Of a stretch of 64,000 nt of DNA, positions 25,465-33,919 are shown piece after piece (position 1 is the first letter of the stretch; each line of letters begins with the position of its first letter). The DNA comes from Actinomycetota bacterium (GTDB lineage Bacteria; Actinomycetota; Geothermincolia; Fen-727; Anoxymicrobiaceae), in the NCBI GenBank assembly GCA_018831265.1, contig JAHJCO010000060.1, positions 37,635-101,634 of the forward strand. Reading direction: 5' to 3'. Both the position numbers and the translations under genes were made by a program. The notes below the pieces were generated by a model. The model did no database searches and was not told where the DNA came from. It was given only the letters and a program-made list of their open reading frames with translations.

Positions 25465-28152
25465 TTATCCTTTGGCCTGGCCCCAGTTGTCGTAAGACCC
25501 GAGGTCCACCTTCAGGGGCACCGCCAGCGGGACGGCGCCTGACATGCGCTCCTCCACGAGCCGCGTCATTAACTCCTCCTCGTCCGGCGCGACCTCGAAG
25601 ATGAGCTCGTCGTGTATCTGCAGGGTCATCCGGCTCCGGACGCCGCCACCGGACATGGCCCCGGCTATCTCGATCATCGCCTTCTTGATGATATCGGCCG
25701 CGGTGCCCTGCAGAGGCGTGTTGATGGCGAGGCGCTCGCCCAGCTCCCGCGTCTGCCTGTGCGGGCTCTTGAGCTCGGGGATGAAGCGCCTGCGACCCAG
25801 CAAGGTCTCGGCGTACCCCCGCTCCGCCGCCTCCCGGATGCAGAGATCGCGGTACTCACTGACTCCCGCGTACGTCGCGAAGTAGGTGTCGATGTACCGG
25901 GTGGCCTCCTCGATGCTTATACCGAGGCGCGAGGAAAGGCCGTAGGAGCCCATTCCGTAGACGACTCCGAAGTTCACCACCTTTGCCATGCGCCGCATCT
26001 CGGGGGTCACCTCCCCGTGAGGCACCCCGAAGATCTTCTCGGCGGTCTCAGCATGGACGTCCTGGTCCGCGGCGAACGCCTCCAGCAGGAGGCTGTCGGC
26101 CGACATATGGGCCAGTACTCTCAGCTCGATCTGCGAGTAGTCGGCGACCAGCAGCCTCCAGCCGCCTCCACCCGCCACGAACGCCTCCCGTATCCTGCGC
26201 CCCACCTCGGTGCGCACGGGTATGTTCTGCAGGTTGGGGTTGCTGGAGGATATCCGGCCCGTCGCGGTCGTTGTCTGGTTGAAGCTGCAGTGCAGCCTCC
26301 CCGTGTCTGGGCAGATCAGCTCCGGCAGAACGTCGAAGTATGTGGACTTGAGCTTGGAGTACTCGCGGTACTCGATTATCTTCCCCGCGATGGGATGCTC
26401 CTCGCGCAGCGCCTCGAGGACCGAGGAGTCGGTCGAGTAACCGGTCTTGGTCTTCTTGATGGTAGGCAGCTTGAGCTCGTCGAAGAGCACGCTTGAGAGC
26501 TGCCTGGTGGAGCCGATCTTGAACTCGTGCCCCGCAAGGTCGAATATCTCGCGCTCGAGCGAAGCGAGCTCGACGCCCGCCTCGGCTCCGAGCGCCCTTG
26601 GTACGGCGGCGTCCAGCGCCACGCCTGCGGTCTCCATCTGAGCCAGTGTCGAGACCAGTGGCATCTCCAGCTCGTCGAAGAGCGTCTCCATCCCCAGGGA
26701 GCTCAGCTTGTCCCGGAGCGCCGGGGTGAGGTGGAACACCCGGGCCGCCTCCGCGGCCAGCTCACTAGAGGCGTCGTCGGAGTCCAGCAGCGACGGCTGC
26801 TCCTCGGTCACCTGTGCCACCCCTTCGATCTCGACCGCGCCTCCCAGGTTCCGCTCCCAGACGTCCCACAGGTGATAGGTCCCCAGCGAAGGGTTCTCCA
26901 GGTAGGCTGCCACGGCGGTGTCGAAATCGAGCCCGTGGACCTCCATGCCAAGCTTCCCGATGGCGAGCATCGCGCACTTTGCGTCGTGGAACGACTTGCC
27001 GACCGCCTCGGATGCCAGGAGCTCCGCCGCCGTGGAGAAGCCTGTAGAGCCCGCCTCATCGCGGTCGAGGACCATCACCCGGTCCGATGTCGCGAGGGCC
27101 AGGCGTCGCAACTCCACGTCGCAGAAGCCGACCCCGTCCAGGGTCGAGGCGACGCCGATACGACCCTGGCTCAAGGCGTCGCGGGCTAAGGATTCCATCG
27201 CGGCGGCATCGGCGGTGTCCACCATGGTGTAGGCGACGGCGAGGCCGGCGGCGGCCTCGGGCACCTCCCCCCCGAAAGACTCGAGGAACCTCGCGGCCAG
27301 GGTCTTGAACTCGAGCGCGCACAGGTAGTCGATGACCTGCTGCCTGTCCCATTCCCCGAACCGCACGGCATCCATCGCTATGTTGACGGGTGCCTCGGTA
27401 TCGATGGTGGCCAGGTCGCGCGACAGGAACGCCATGTCACGGCAGTCGGTGAGCGACTGCTTCCTCTTGGCCCCGCCGATATCCTCCAGGTGCTCGTAGA
27501 GCCCCTCAAGCGAGCCGTACTCCTTGATCAGCGACACGGCGCCCTTCTCGCCGATGCCGGCCACACCGGGGATGTTGTCGGACGGATCCCCCTTCAGGCC
27601 CACTATGTCCGGCATCCTGTCGGGCGGCACCCCGTATCTCTCGAGCACCGCCTCGCGATCGTAGGAGACGGTCTCGCTGATCCCCTTTGTGGTCATCAGC
27701 ACGCGCACCCGGGGGGCCACCAGCTGCAGGGTGTCCTTGTCCCCGGTGACGATGACGGCCTCACCGCCTGAGTCGGCTATTCTCCGAGCCATGGCCCCGA
27801 GCAGGTCGTCTGCCTCGTAGCCCGTCTCCCTGACCGCAGGTATCGCCATCTTCTGGAGCAGCTGCTCGATCATGCCCATCTGCTCGCGGAGCTCGTCGGG
27901 CATGGTGGGGCGGTGGGCCTTGTACTCGGGATACTCCACGGTCCGTCGCAGCTCGGAGCGCGGGCCGTCGAACGCCACCACCACGGCGTCGGGGCTCTCC
28001 TCGGAGAGCACCTTCAGCAACATGCTGGTGAATCCGTACACCGCGTTCGTGAGCTGGCCTCCGGTGGTGCTCAGCGTCGGGGGCAGCGCGAAGAACGCCC
28101 GGTAGGCCAGGCTGTGCCCGTCCAGCAGCAGGACCTTGCGCTTCTCAGCCAA
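25465..28152 (-). CDS. polA: DNA polymerase I
   Basis: PolA fills gaps and removes primers. The 895-residue protein has the N-terminal 5' nuclease (LLLDGHSLAYRAFFALP, then GYEADDLLGA, GLKGDPSDNIPGVAGIGEKGA), a middle domain and the family A polymerase (LVADYSQIELRVLAHMS, RRMAKVVNFGVVYGMGSYGL, LQIHDELIFEV). The middle 3'-5' exonuclease lacks the acidic residues for metal binding (for example VASTLDG where active enzymes have Asp-x-Glu), so proofreading is probably absent, as in other Actinobacteria and Thermus. The start is a TTG with AAAGGTGAG 8 nt upstream. It lies before rpsA in the usual polA-rpsA-coaE order. Confidence 0.96.
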   Translation of the reverse strand: MAEKRKVLLLDGHSLAYRAFFALPPTLSTTGGQLTNAVYGFTSMLLKVLSEESPDAVVVAFDGPRSELRRTVEYPEYKAHRPTMPDELREQMGMIEQLLQKMAIPAVRETGYEADDLLGAMARRIADSGGEAVIVTGDKDTLQLVAPRVRVLMTTKGISETVSYDREAVLERYGVPPDRMPDIVGLKGDPSDNIPGVAGIGEKGAVSLIKEYGSLEGLYEHLEDIGGAKRKQSLTDCRDMAFLSRDLATIDTEAPVNIAMDAVRFGEWDRQQVIDYLCALEFKTLAARFLESFGGEVPEAAAGLAVAYTMVDTADAAAMESLARDALSQGRIGVASTLDGVGFCDVELRRLALATSDRVMVLDRDEAGSTGFSTAAELLASEAVGKSFHDAKCAMLAIGKLGMEVHGLDFDTAVAAYLENPSLGTYHLWDVWERNLGGAVEIEGVAQVTEEQPSLLDSDDASSELAAEAARVFHLTPALRDKLSSLGMETLFDELEMPLVSTLAQMETAGVALDAAVPRALGAEAGVELASLEREIFDLAGHEFKIGSTRQLSSVLFDELKLPTIKKTKTGYSTDSSVLEALREEHPIAGKIIEYREYSKLKSTYFDVLPELICPDTGRLHCSFNQTTTATGRISSSNPNLQNIPVRTEVGRRIREAFVAGGGGWRLLVADYSQIELRVLAHMSADSLLLEAFAADQDVHAETAEKIFGVPHGEVTPEMRRMAKVVNFGVVYGMGSYGLSSRLGISIEEATRYIDTYFATYAGVSEYRDLCIREAAERGYAETLLGRRRFIPELKSPHRQTRELGERLAINTPLQGTAADIIKKAMIEIAGAMSGGGVRSRMTLQIHDELIFEVAPDEEELMTRLVEERMSGAVPLAVPLKVDLGSYDNWGQAKG

Positions 28153-28233
28153 CGTGCTCGCTCACCTTTCGCCTTTTCTAAGTGGGCGACGAACAACGTA
28201 CCTCCAGCAGGTGGAAGGGGGAATCTCCCCGGT

Positions 28234-28239
28234 TATAAT
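28234..28239 (+). promoter_or_regulatory. -10 box (TATAAT) of the tRNA-Leu gene
   Basis: A perfect TATAAT lies 18 nt before the first base of the tRNA. It is part of the near-palindrome TTATAATATCTTATAA, whose other strand could serve polA. The -35 region (TGGAAG or GTGGAA) is weak. Confidence 0.6.
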
Positions 28240-28256
28240 ATCTTATAAGTGGTAAA

Positions 28257-28339
28257 GCCGAAGTGGCGGAATGGTAGACGCGCTGGTCTCAAAAACCAGT
28301 GGGGGAAACCCCGTGCCGGTTCAACTCCGGCCTTCGGCA
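28257..28339 (+). tRNA. tRNA-Leu, anticodon CAA
   Basis: GCCGAAG at the 5' end pairs with CTTCGGC (28332-28338) and the discriminator base is A. The anticodon stem-loop CTGGT-CTCAAAA-ACCAG gives anticodon CAA (reads UUG). A long variable arm with GGGGGAAACCCC marks a class II tRNA, and the T-arm GCCGG-TTCAACT-CCGGC is regular. CCA is not encoded. The 3' part from 28292 is copied exactly at 32611-32659, marking this gene as a likely integration target. Confidence 0.95.
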
Positions 28340-28340
28340 C
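28292..28340 (+). repeat. 49-bp direct repeat, left copy (3' part of tRNA-Leu; candidate attL)
   Basis: From the anticodon loop to one base past the discriminator, this stretch is identical to 32611-32659. A 3' tRNA segment repeated at the far side of a block of genes is the usual footprint of tyrosine-recombinase integration into a tRNA gene. No integrase gene is found between the two copies. Confidence 0.8.
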
Positions 28341-28393
28341 TCGCACCCTTGGCTTCAGACCGGCATTTGTGGGCACCCGTACGCAGACATGGT

Positions 28394-28419
28394 AAAAGGC
28401 CCGGGCGTTGACCCGGGCC
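28394..28419 (-). terminator. Intrinsic terminator downstream of the large secreted protein gene
   Basis: On the minus strand GGCCCGGG-TCAACG-CCCGGGCC is followed by TTTT. The 8-bp GC stem should stop transcripts coming from the gene at 28659-32180 before they run into the tRNA and polA. The rest of 28340-28658 holds only an inverted repeat (28591-28650) and an open frame without a start. Confidence 0.7.
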
Positions 28420-28590
28420 ATCTGTGCAGTATTTGTGTTCTACAGGGCCTCAGACGCCCTCTGAGCGGGGAAGTGGATCACCTGAGTGAACACGCGCGTC
28501 CACTCCGGGAACTCGCGGGGCCGGGTGGCAGCCTGGTGGATGACGAGGACCCGGGCAGCCTCATCGACATCACAGATGAGATTCTCTGAA

Positions 28591-28650
28591 GGGGTCAGTC
28601 CCGTGCATTTCAGGACTACTGCATTCTGCGATAAAGCACAGGACCGACCC
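28591..28650. repeat. Imperfect inverted repeat next to the stop codon of the large secreted protein
   Basis: GGGGTCAGTCCCGTGCATTT on the left and AAAGCACAGGACCGACCC on the right are near reverse complements, with a centre of about 22 nt. The ends (GGGTC.GTCC) resemble those of family R1 but the body differs. The element ends 9 nt from the stop codon of the gene at 28659. Confidence 0.7.
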
Positions 28651-28658
28651 TCATCTTT

Positions 28659-31600
28659 TCAGTCGGCGTAGCCGCCGATGGTGTCGCCGCCACCGCCGCG
28701 GTTAGACCAGTACATGGCCCGCTCGCACATTATCGGCATGCCAGCGGTCTTCGAGACTACCATGACGCTCGCGCCTCCCGACAGGCCGCTGTCCGCCATG
28801 TTGAAGGTGCTGCGCGAGTTGGCGGGCACCGTCTCGGTGAACGTGACGTTCCCGGTACCGTCGAACGTCATGTAGGTTACCTGTACCTCGACGTTGACCC
28901 CGTTGGGGTTCTGCACCAGCGTCCATGTCTCTACGTCGCTCCCGACCTGCCCCGCGGGCAGGTAGAACATCATGTGAGGTGAGTCCATCCCGATGGAGTC
29001 GTGGCAGGCCTCACCGGTGCCGTTGTCCCAGTACATCGCGCGCTCTGCGATAATGGGGCCTTCCCCCTCGACCGTTGTGGAGAAGTCGCGGTTGGGCAGG
29101 TAGTCGTTCACCCTTATGGTCTTGCGCGAGTTGGCCGGCAACGCTATCGGGTTCTCCGGGTGGGGGACCGGCCCGGTATCGGTCATGTAGGTGACCTCTA
29201 CCTCGGTGTCCGCGTTGCTGGGGTTCTGTATTAGAACATACGTGGTGAACCCCCAGGCACTGGTGCCTTCGGCCAGATAGTAGGCCGGCGCGGGGGTGGT
29301 GGTCCCGATCGAGTCGCTGCCTTCCCTGCGGTTGTTCCGGTACATGGCCCTCTCCGGGATGACCGGGTCATCGCAGTGCACCTGTATAGAGGCGTCCTTC
29401 GCCCCTATGTCGTCTGCCATGTTGAACGTCTTGCGGGAGTTGGCCGGGACGGCGTGGTCGACCGCCACCGGTCCCTCCCCCTCTATCATGTAGGTGACCT
29501 GGCACACAACGTCGTTGGGATTGGGGTTCTGGATTAGCAGCCAGCACTCGAACCCCCACTCGGAAGAGCCCTCGGGCAGGTACCAGTCGGGTGCCGGGGC
29601 GGTCACCCCGACGGACTGGTGCTGCTCCGGCGTGGTGGCGCCCTGGCCCAGCCACTCCATGGTCCTGTCCACCGCGATGGACTTCTCCGGGTCCAGGCAC
29701 TCCACCAGGGTGGAGAAGTCCTGCTGGCCGAGCGTCTCGTCGGGGAAAACGGTGGTCTGGGAGGCTGCGGGCAGCGTCACAATGCCGCCGTCCCTCGGCC
29801 CGGAGTCTGTCATGTAGGTTATCCGCGCGTCCACTTCATCCGCTCTGGGGTTCTGTACACATATGTAGCAGTCGAACCCCCATGCAGTGGTGCCCTCGGC
29901 CAGGTACCACTTCGGGTACACCACCGTTACCGTCATAGCGTTTGAGGTCCCGTTGGAGGTGACCACGGTCACGTCCCCGGTCGTCACCCCGGCCGGTGCG
30001 GTGCACTCTATCGTATCGTCGCTCCACGACTGGTATTCGGTCGCCTGTAATCCTTCGAAGGAGACGTAGGAAGCCGCCCCTCCGCTCGCTGCCATCCCCT
30101 GCGTATCACCGAAGCCGCTGCCCTCGACTGTGAGCGCATCCCCGGGAGCGAAGGTGTCGGGAGTGACTCCCGTGATAACAGGGAAACTGCTCCGTACCAT
30201 GAAGCCGTCCACCAGGGTGGCGTTCCTTCCGTCAGGGTTCTGTACGTACAAGTCCCGCGGGCCGAGTGGCGCGAGCAGGGGGATGTCGAACTCGCAGGTC
30301 ATCTTGTTCGCGGCGACCACATTCACGTTGTCTGCACTGATGTCCGGTCTTCCGGCTTTCTTCAGCCTGACCGTCGGAGTGCCGTAGAAGTTGGTCCCGG
30401 CCAGGTCTGTTATCTGCACGGTGGCCCCGCGGTTGCCCCTCTCCGGGGTTATCGAGGTGACCGTCGGGGTGGGGGCGTTCACGGTGAAGCCACCCACCAG
30501 CGTCGCATTCTGGCTGTCCGGGTTCTCCACGTACACGTCCCAGGCGCCGAGCGCCGCGCCGGCAGGGATGTCGAAGTCGCACGTTATCTGCCCGGGGGCC
30601 GCCACGTAGACACCGTAGGCTGCGATGCTGGTCTCGCCCGCCTTCTGCAGTTCGACGGTGGGGATGCCGTAGAAGTTGGTGCCAGCGAGGTCGGTGACGT
30701 TCACCGTGGTACCCCTGTTAGCACTGTCAGGGGTTATCCCGGTCACGGTCGGTGTCGCGTTGCTCACCCGCTGTCCGTAAAGGTCGCCGCCCATGGTGAA
30801 CATGTCTATCGCCCCGCCGGCACCATCGCTGGTTGTCGCGGTAGAGGACTGGTCTGTCGCGGTGGTGCATACCTGCAGCCCCGGGGTCCCCCAGGATGCG
30901 ACACCGGTCGAGGAGATCCACTGCGCGTAGGCGCGGTAGTTCGGGGATGCCGTCCCCTCGATCCACGAGACGACCGCGCCGCCGAAGCCGTCGTAGGTTA
31001 TCCCCGGGTTGGAGGTCGTGGATGGCGCGTTGCTGCTGACCGTCAGGTTCCACGGAAGGGTGCCCCCGAAGTTCAGGCGCGCCGCGAAGACCTGGTTGGC
31101 CGAGTTCTGCCATGTCGTGTACGCGGCGTTGGAGTCGGATGACAGGCGCGAACCCTGGTTGTCGCCCGAGGTCCTTACCGCGAGGCCGGTCGCCGCCCAC
31201 AGGCCCGCGCCGTCGCTCGCCTGCACCTTCTGGGCGAACATCGCGTGGTTGGTGCCGCTGCCGTTCATGTCCTGGTAAGTGATGACGAAGTTGCCGGTGT
31301 CGCCGGGTACTATCTGCTCGGAGAACTGGGTGTACTCCTGGGTGGAGACGCGCTGGGCGTCATTGCCGTACTGCACCGCACCCGCCGAGTCGAACCTCTG
31401 CACGTAGGCGCGCCAGTTCACGGTGCTCTGGTCGGCGCTCATGGCCAGCATTGCGCCGCCCGCACCGTCGGAGGTGATGCCGCCGGTCTCCTGGTCCTCG
31501 TTGGCCACGTCGCTCTTGGCGCGGGGCGGGCCGGCCCACTGGGCGACACCACTTCCGTCGAGCCTCTGCGCGTACACCAGGCCCTTGCCGCTTAGCTGGT

Positions 31601-32180
31601 CTTCCTCCCAGGCGACCACGCTGTCGCCGGAACCGGTCATGCATATCACAGGGTTCCGCTCGGTGTTGCCGGTGGCCGCCACCACAACCCCGCCCGCTCC
31701 CCAGGGGATGCTCCCGTCGCTGTCGATACGCGATGCCTTGATGTCCCACACGCCACCTGTCTTGTTGTTCCAGCCTATGCGTGCGCCGCCGGAGCCGTCC
31801 GATACTATCTCAGGATACGGCGCCTGGGGGAGTGTGGCGACGTTGGCGGCGATGAGGACCTCGCCGGAGGGACCCCAGTTGTTGGTGGTATCCACCGTCC
31901 CGTTCGCAAGCACGTGCGCCGCGTAGATGTCGTAGTTGGGCGTGGAGCGCAGGTCCTGCCAGACCACGATGGCGCCACCGGAGTTGTCAGAACAGGCGCG
32001 GGGTAGCTCCTGGTTCTGCGCCTGCGTGCATATCTGCACCGCGGCGTCGCCCCAGCGCCTCGCGCCTGCCGCGAGCGCAGGGGATGCCGCCGCCAGAACC
32101 AGCAGCGACGTCACTATCGCGGCGACGAGCACCCTGGATGTCAGGCAGGACTGACCTCTGTTCTTGAACTGGATTCTCAC
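28659..32180 (-). CDS. Large secreted protein: signal peptide, propeller-like N-part, three IPT/TIG domains, four C-terminal repeats
   Basis: The 1173-residue protein starts at a GTG. It has a Sec signal peptide (basic start, hydrophobic core VLVAAIVTSLLVLAAASPA, cleavage near ALAA-GA). Residues about 40-475 contain repeated DGSGGA / SDGAGGA blocks spaced 50-70 residues apart, suggesting a beta-propeller. Three IPT/TIG-like domains start near residues 476, 571 and 667 (VTGITPD, VTSITPE, ITGVTPD). Four repeats of about 104 residues start near 758, 863, 965 and 1071, each with a YLAEGT-x-AWGF-like start, IQNP, YMT, and PANSRKTF before a RAMYW-like end. No anchor motif or C-terminal membrane segment is seen. 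It is probably surface-associated or released; its ligand is unknown. It lies alone between the two copies of the tRNA-Leu repeat. Confidence 0.85.
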   Translation of the reverse strand: MRIQFKNRGQSCLTSRVLVAAIVTSLLVLAAASPALAAGARRWGDAAVQICTQAQNQELPRACSDNSGGAIVVWQDLRSTPNYDIYAAHVLANGTVDTTNNWGPSGEVLIAANVATLPQAPYPEIVSDGSGGARIGWNNKTGGVWDIKASRIDSDGSIPWGAGGVVVAATGNTERNPVICMTGSGDSVVAWEEDQLSGKGLVYAQRLDGSGVAQWAGPPRAKSDVANEDQETGGITSDGAGGAMLAMSADQSTVNWRAYVQRFDSAGAVQYGNDAQRVSTQEYTQFSEQIVPGDTGNFVITYQDMNGSGTNHAMFAQKVQASDGAGLWAATGLAVRTSGDNQGSRLSSDSNAAYTTWQNSANQVFAARLNFGGTLPWNLTVSSNAPSTTSNPGITYDGFGGAVVSWIEGTASPNYRAYAQWISSTGVASWGTPGLQVCTTATDQSSTATTSDGAGGAIDMFTMGGDLYGQRVSNATPTVTGITPDSANRGTTVNVTDLAGTNFYGIPTVELQKAGETSIAAYGVYVAAPGQITCDFDIPAGAALGAWDVYVENPDSQNATLVGGFTVNAPTPTVTSITPERGNRGATVQITDLAGTNFYGTPTVRLKKAGRPDISADNVNVVAANKMTCEFDIPLLAPLGPRDLYVQNPDGRNATLVDGFMVRSSFPVITGVTPDTFAPGDALTVEGSGFGDTQGMAASGGAASYVSFEGLQATEYQSWSDDTIECTAPAGVTTGDVTVVTSNGTSNAMTVTVVYPKWYLAEGTTAWGFDCYICVQNPRADEVDARITYMTDSGPRDGGIVTLPAASQTTVFPDETLGQQDFSTLVECLDPEKSIAVDRTMEWLGQGATTPEQHQSVGVTAPAPDWYLPEGSSEWGFECWLLIQNPNPNDVVCQVTYMIEGEGPVAVDHAVPANSRKTFNMADDIGAKDASIQVHCDDPVIPERAMYRNNRREGSDSIGTTTPAPAYYLAEGTSAWGFTTYVLIQNPSNADTEVEVTYMTDTGPVPHPENPIALPANSRKTIRVNDYLPNRDFSTTVEGEGPIIAERAMYWDNGTGEACHDSIGMDSPHMMFYLPAGQVGSDVETWTLVQNPNGVNVEVQVTYMTFDGTGNVTFTETVPANSRSTFNMADSGLSGGASVMVVSKTAGMPIMCERAMYWSNRGGGGDTIGGYAD

Positions 32181-32610
32181 CTTTGATACCCCCCGTGGCT
32201 AGAGGACGCGGGCGTCAGCACTGGCCTTTTTTCGCCCGCCGGCTTTTCCCGGCACGATTGACCGCACTTCATTCCTCAGGCGTTCCTGCTCCACCAAAAT
32301 TATACCGGTGTTTCCCAATATGCCGCTTCCAATGCCGATATCCTACCACGAATCGCTCCTTTCCAGTGCGGTTGACTGCTGCTTGCCGCCGGTTCGCTGC
32401 CCGGCCCTGCCATATCGCCTCCAGGTAGTCTGATTTTCCATTGTCGTGAGACAGTTGTCCCGTGTTTTCGACCAGCAAATCGCGTTTGCGGCGTTCACGG
32501 GCTCGAGGCTGGCGCACCAGAATGCTGCGGAAAAAGACAGGACTCAGGGGGTATTCACCGGACTTCGGCAGACTCCAGCCGACGGGGTCATACAACTCCG
32601 AAACGTACTC
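32181..32610. other. Intergenic stretch with no recognised gene (upstream of the large secreted protein)
   Basis: This 430-nt gap holds no convincing gene. A TATAAT reads on the minus strand at 32304-32299, about 120 nt before the GTG of the large protein, but without a matching -35 box. Open frames on both strands run into the tRNA fragment and share its translation, which is a sign of artefact. It may be the non-coding end of a former mobile element. Confidence 0.5.
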
Positions 32611-32659
32611 AAAACCAGTGGGGGAAACCCCGTGCCGGTTCAACTCCGGCCTTCGGCAC
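32611..32659 (+). repeat. 49-bp direct repeat, right copy (tRNA-Leu 3' fragment; candidate attR)
   Basis: Identical to bases 28292-28340. Three further bases (CTC) upstream also match after a one-base gap in the A run. It has no 5' half and cannot make a tRNA. It sits 28 nt from the stop of the next gene. The distance between the two copies is 4.3 kb. Confidence 0.85.
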
Positions 32660-32687
32660 CAGACCTAAGGCATAACAAGCACAGCCG

Positions 32688-32933
32688 CTAACTCTTGGAT
32701 TCGTCCTTCATCGGAAGCGGCTTGAGGATGTAAAGGACGATGAGTCCGACTATCGGCAGGAAGAAGCCGATAATGAACCACCACTGCATGCTGCGGCCCC
32801 TGCCCGCCGCCACTGCTCCTGTCCAGGTGCCCATGATCACCATCAGGAAGAACGCGCCGAAAAGCAGGTACGTCCAGGGACTGCTCCACTCGATGAGCGC
32901 CGCCGTACCGGGTAAGGCTGTCGATATCGCCAT
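32688..32933 (-). CDS. Small two-helix membrane protein, function unknown
   Basis: An 81-residue protein with two hydrophobic segments (about residues 20-42 and 51-71) joined by a short basic loop (AAGRGRSMQWW). The second helix has WWFIIGFFLPIVGLIVLYIL, a pattern seen in many short bacterial membrane proteins and in PLDc_N-type segments. A strong GGAGGT lies 6 nt before the ATG. The next upstream gene also encodes a membrane protein and is 67 nt away, so the two may be cotranscribed. Confidence 0.7.
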   Translation of the reverse strand: MAISTALPGTAALIEWSSPWTYLLFGAFFLMVIMGTWTGAVAAGRGRSMQWWFIIGFFLPIVGLIVLYILKPLPMKDESKS

Positions 32934-33000
32934 CTAGAGACCTCCAGTGCCTTTTTCCACACACATGGATGATACCAGAAGAACTCCGGTCGCCTCCACG

Positions 33001-33801
33001 CTAGAAGTGCAACCCGGTCGTCGCACGCTTCTCTCCCAGCCAGCCCATCAGCGCTCCGAGCGGGAACCAGACAGCGAAGATAAAGACCAGCGTATATGTG
33101 TTGAATACCTCAATAAAGGTGAAGCGCCCCGAGAGCAGCCACGCGAGGATCGCGAAGTAGAGAGGCCTGAACACCAGGGCCCAGAAGCCCACGGTGATGA
33201 GGCCCACCGCCCACCCGTTCTCCTGGAGGCGGTACCCGCTCACGAAAGTCCCGATGGTGATCGGGACCAGGAGGACCGCGAAGATGATCACGTAGGCCGC
33301 GACGGTGTTCCCCCCCAGAGCGAAAGCCACTCCCATGAAACCCATGAGCACCTCCAGCGCGCAGGAGGCGATCGCGGTCAGGAGGGCTATCCCCAGGCAC
33401 TGCCATACCGCCCTCCTCCACTGGAAGCGGCTCACCCTGGCGTCGTCCTGCTGGCCCTGGTAGCCGGAAGGCGTCACCGGATAGCCGGAGCGGACTCCGT
33501 ATTGCCCGATGTCGACCGGCGCGGCCGCCACCGGAGAGTAGTCCGGGGCCTGCTGCCCCGACCTGACGCCGTACTGCCCTATATCGACCGCTCCGGCGTC
33601 GGGCATCCGTGTGAACCCGTCGGGCGGCAGGTGCTGCGCGTTCGGGTCGAAACTCGAGGGGTAACTGTCAGAGAAGCCGTCCGCCTGCTGAGGAGCGCTG
33701 GTGTACTCCGGACTGTCGAACCCCACGCTCGAGCAACAGAGGTTGCAGAACGCGGCGTGCTCAGGATTCTCCGCTCCGCAGGTCGGGCAGATTATGGGCA
33801 C
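33001..33801 (-). CDS. Zinc-ribbon membrane protein, function unknown
   Basis: The 266-residue protein opens with a zinc ribbon (CPTCGAENPEHAAFCNLCCSS). A Gln/Pro/Ser/Asp-rich linker of about 100 residues follows, in which VDIGQYGVRSG occurs twice, then about four membrane helices in residues 135-260. This layout is common among poorly understood actinobacterial and clostridial envelope proteins. It is the first gene after the trpB2 terminator and probably has its own promoter. Confidence 0.75.
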   Translation of the reverse strand: MPIICPTCGAENPEHAAFCNLCCSSVGFDSPEYTSAPQQADGFSDSYPSSFDPNAQHLPPDGFTRMPDAGAVDIGQYGVRSGQQAPDYSPVAAAPVDIGQYGVRSGYPVTPSGYQGQQDDARVSRFQWRRAVWQCLGIALLTAIASCALEVLMGFMGVAFALGGNTVAAYVIIFAVLLVPITIGTFVSGYRLQENGWAVGLITVGFWALVFRPLYFAILAWLLSGRFTFIEVFNTYTLVFIFAVWFPLGALMGWLGEKRATTGLHF

Positions 33802-33843
33802 CGCCAGGTCCTTCCTTCGTCGGCGTCGGGGCCGATTCGCCTT

Positions 33844-33889
33844 AAAAAAGGCGCGGCCCCCTTGAAAGTATTCTCAGGAGCCGCGCCCT
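33844..33889 (-). terminator. Intrinsic terminator after trpB2
   Basis: On the minus strand GGCGCGGC (33887-33880) and GCCGCGCC (33857-33850) form an 8-bp stem around a 22-nt loop, followed by TTTTTT. It ends the trpB2 transcript 30-75 nt after its stop codon. Confidence 0.85.
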
Positions 33890-33919
33890 AGACCTTGCAA
33901 CGGCCGGCATCTACCTGTA

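Noticed and set aside
28659..28661. Selenocysteine at the TGA that ends the large secreted protein
   Set aside because: No Cys-like context or recognisable SECIS-type hairpin immediately after the TGA, and no selenoprotein family match; a plain stop is simpler.
32269..32691. Short open frames on both strands across the tRNA-Leu fragment
   Set aside because: Part of each translation is the tRNA sequence itself, and neither has homologous motifs or a good start. Probably not genes.
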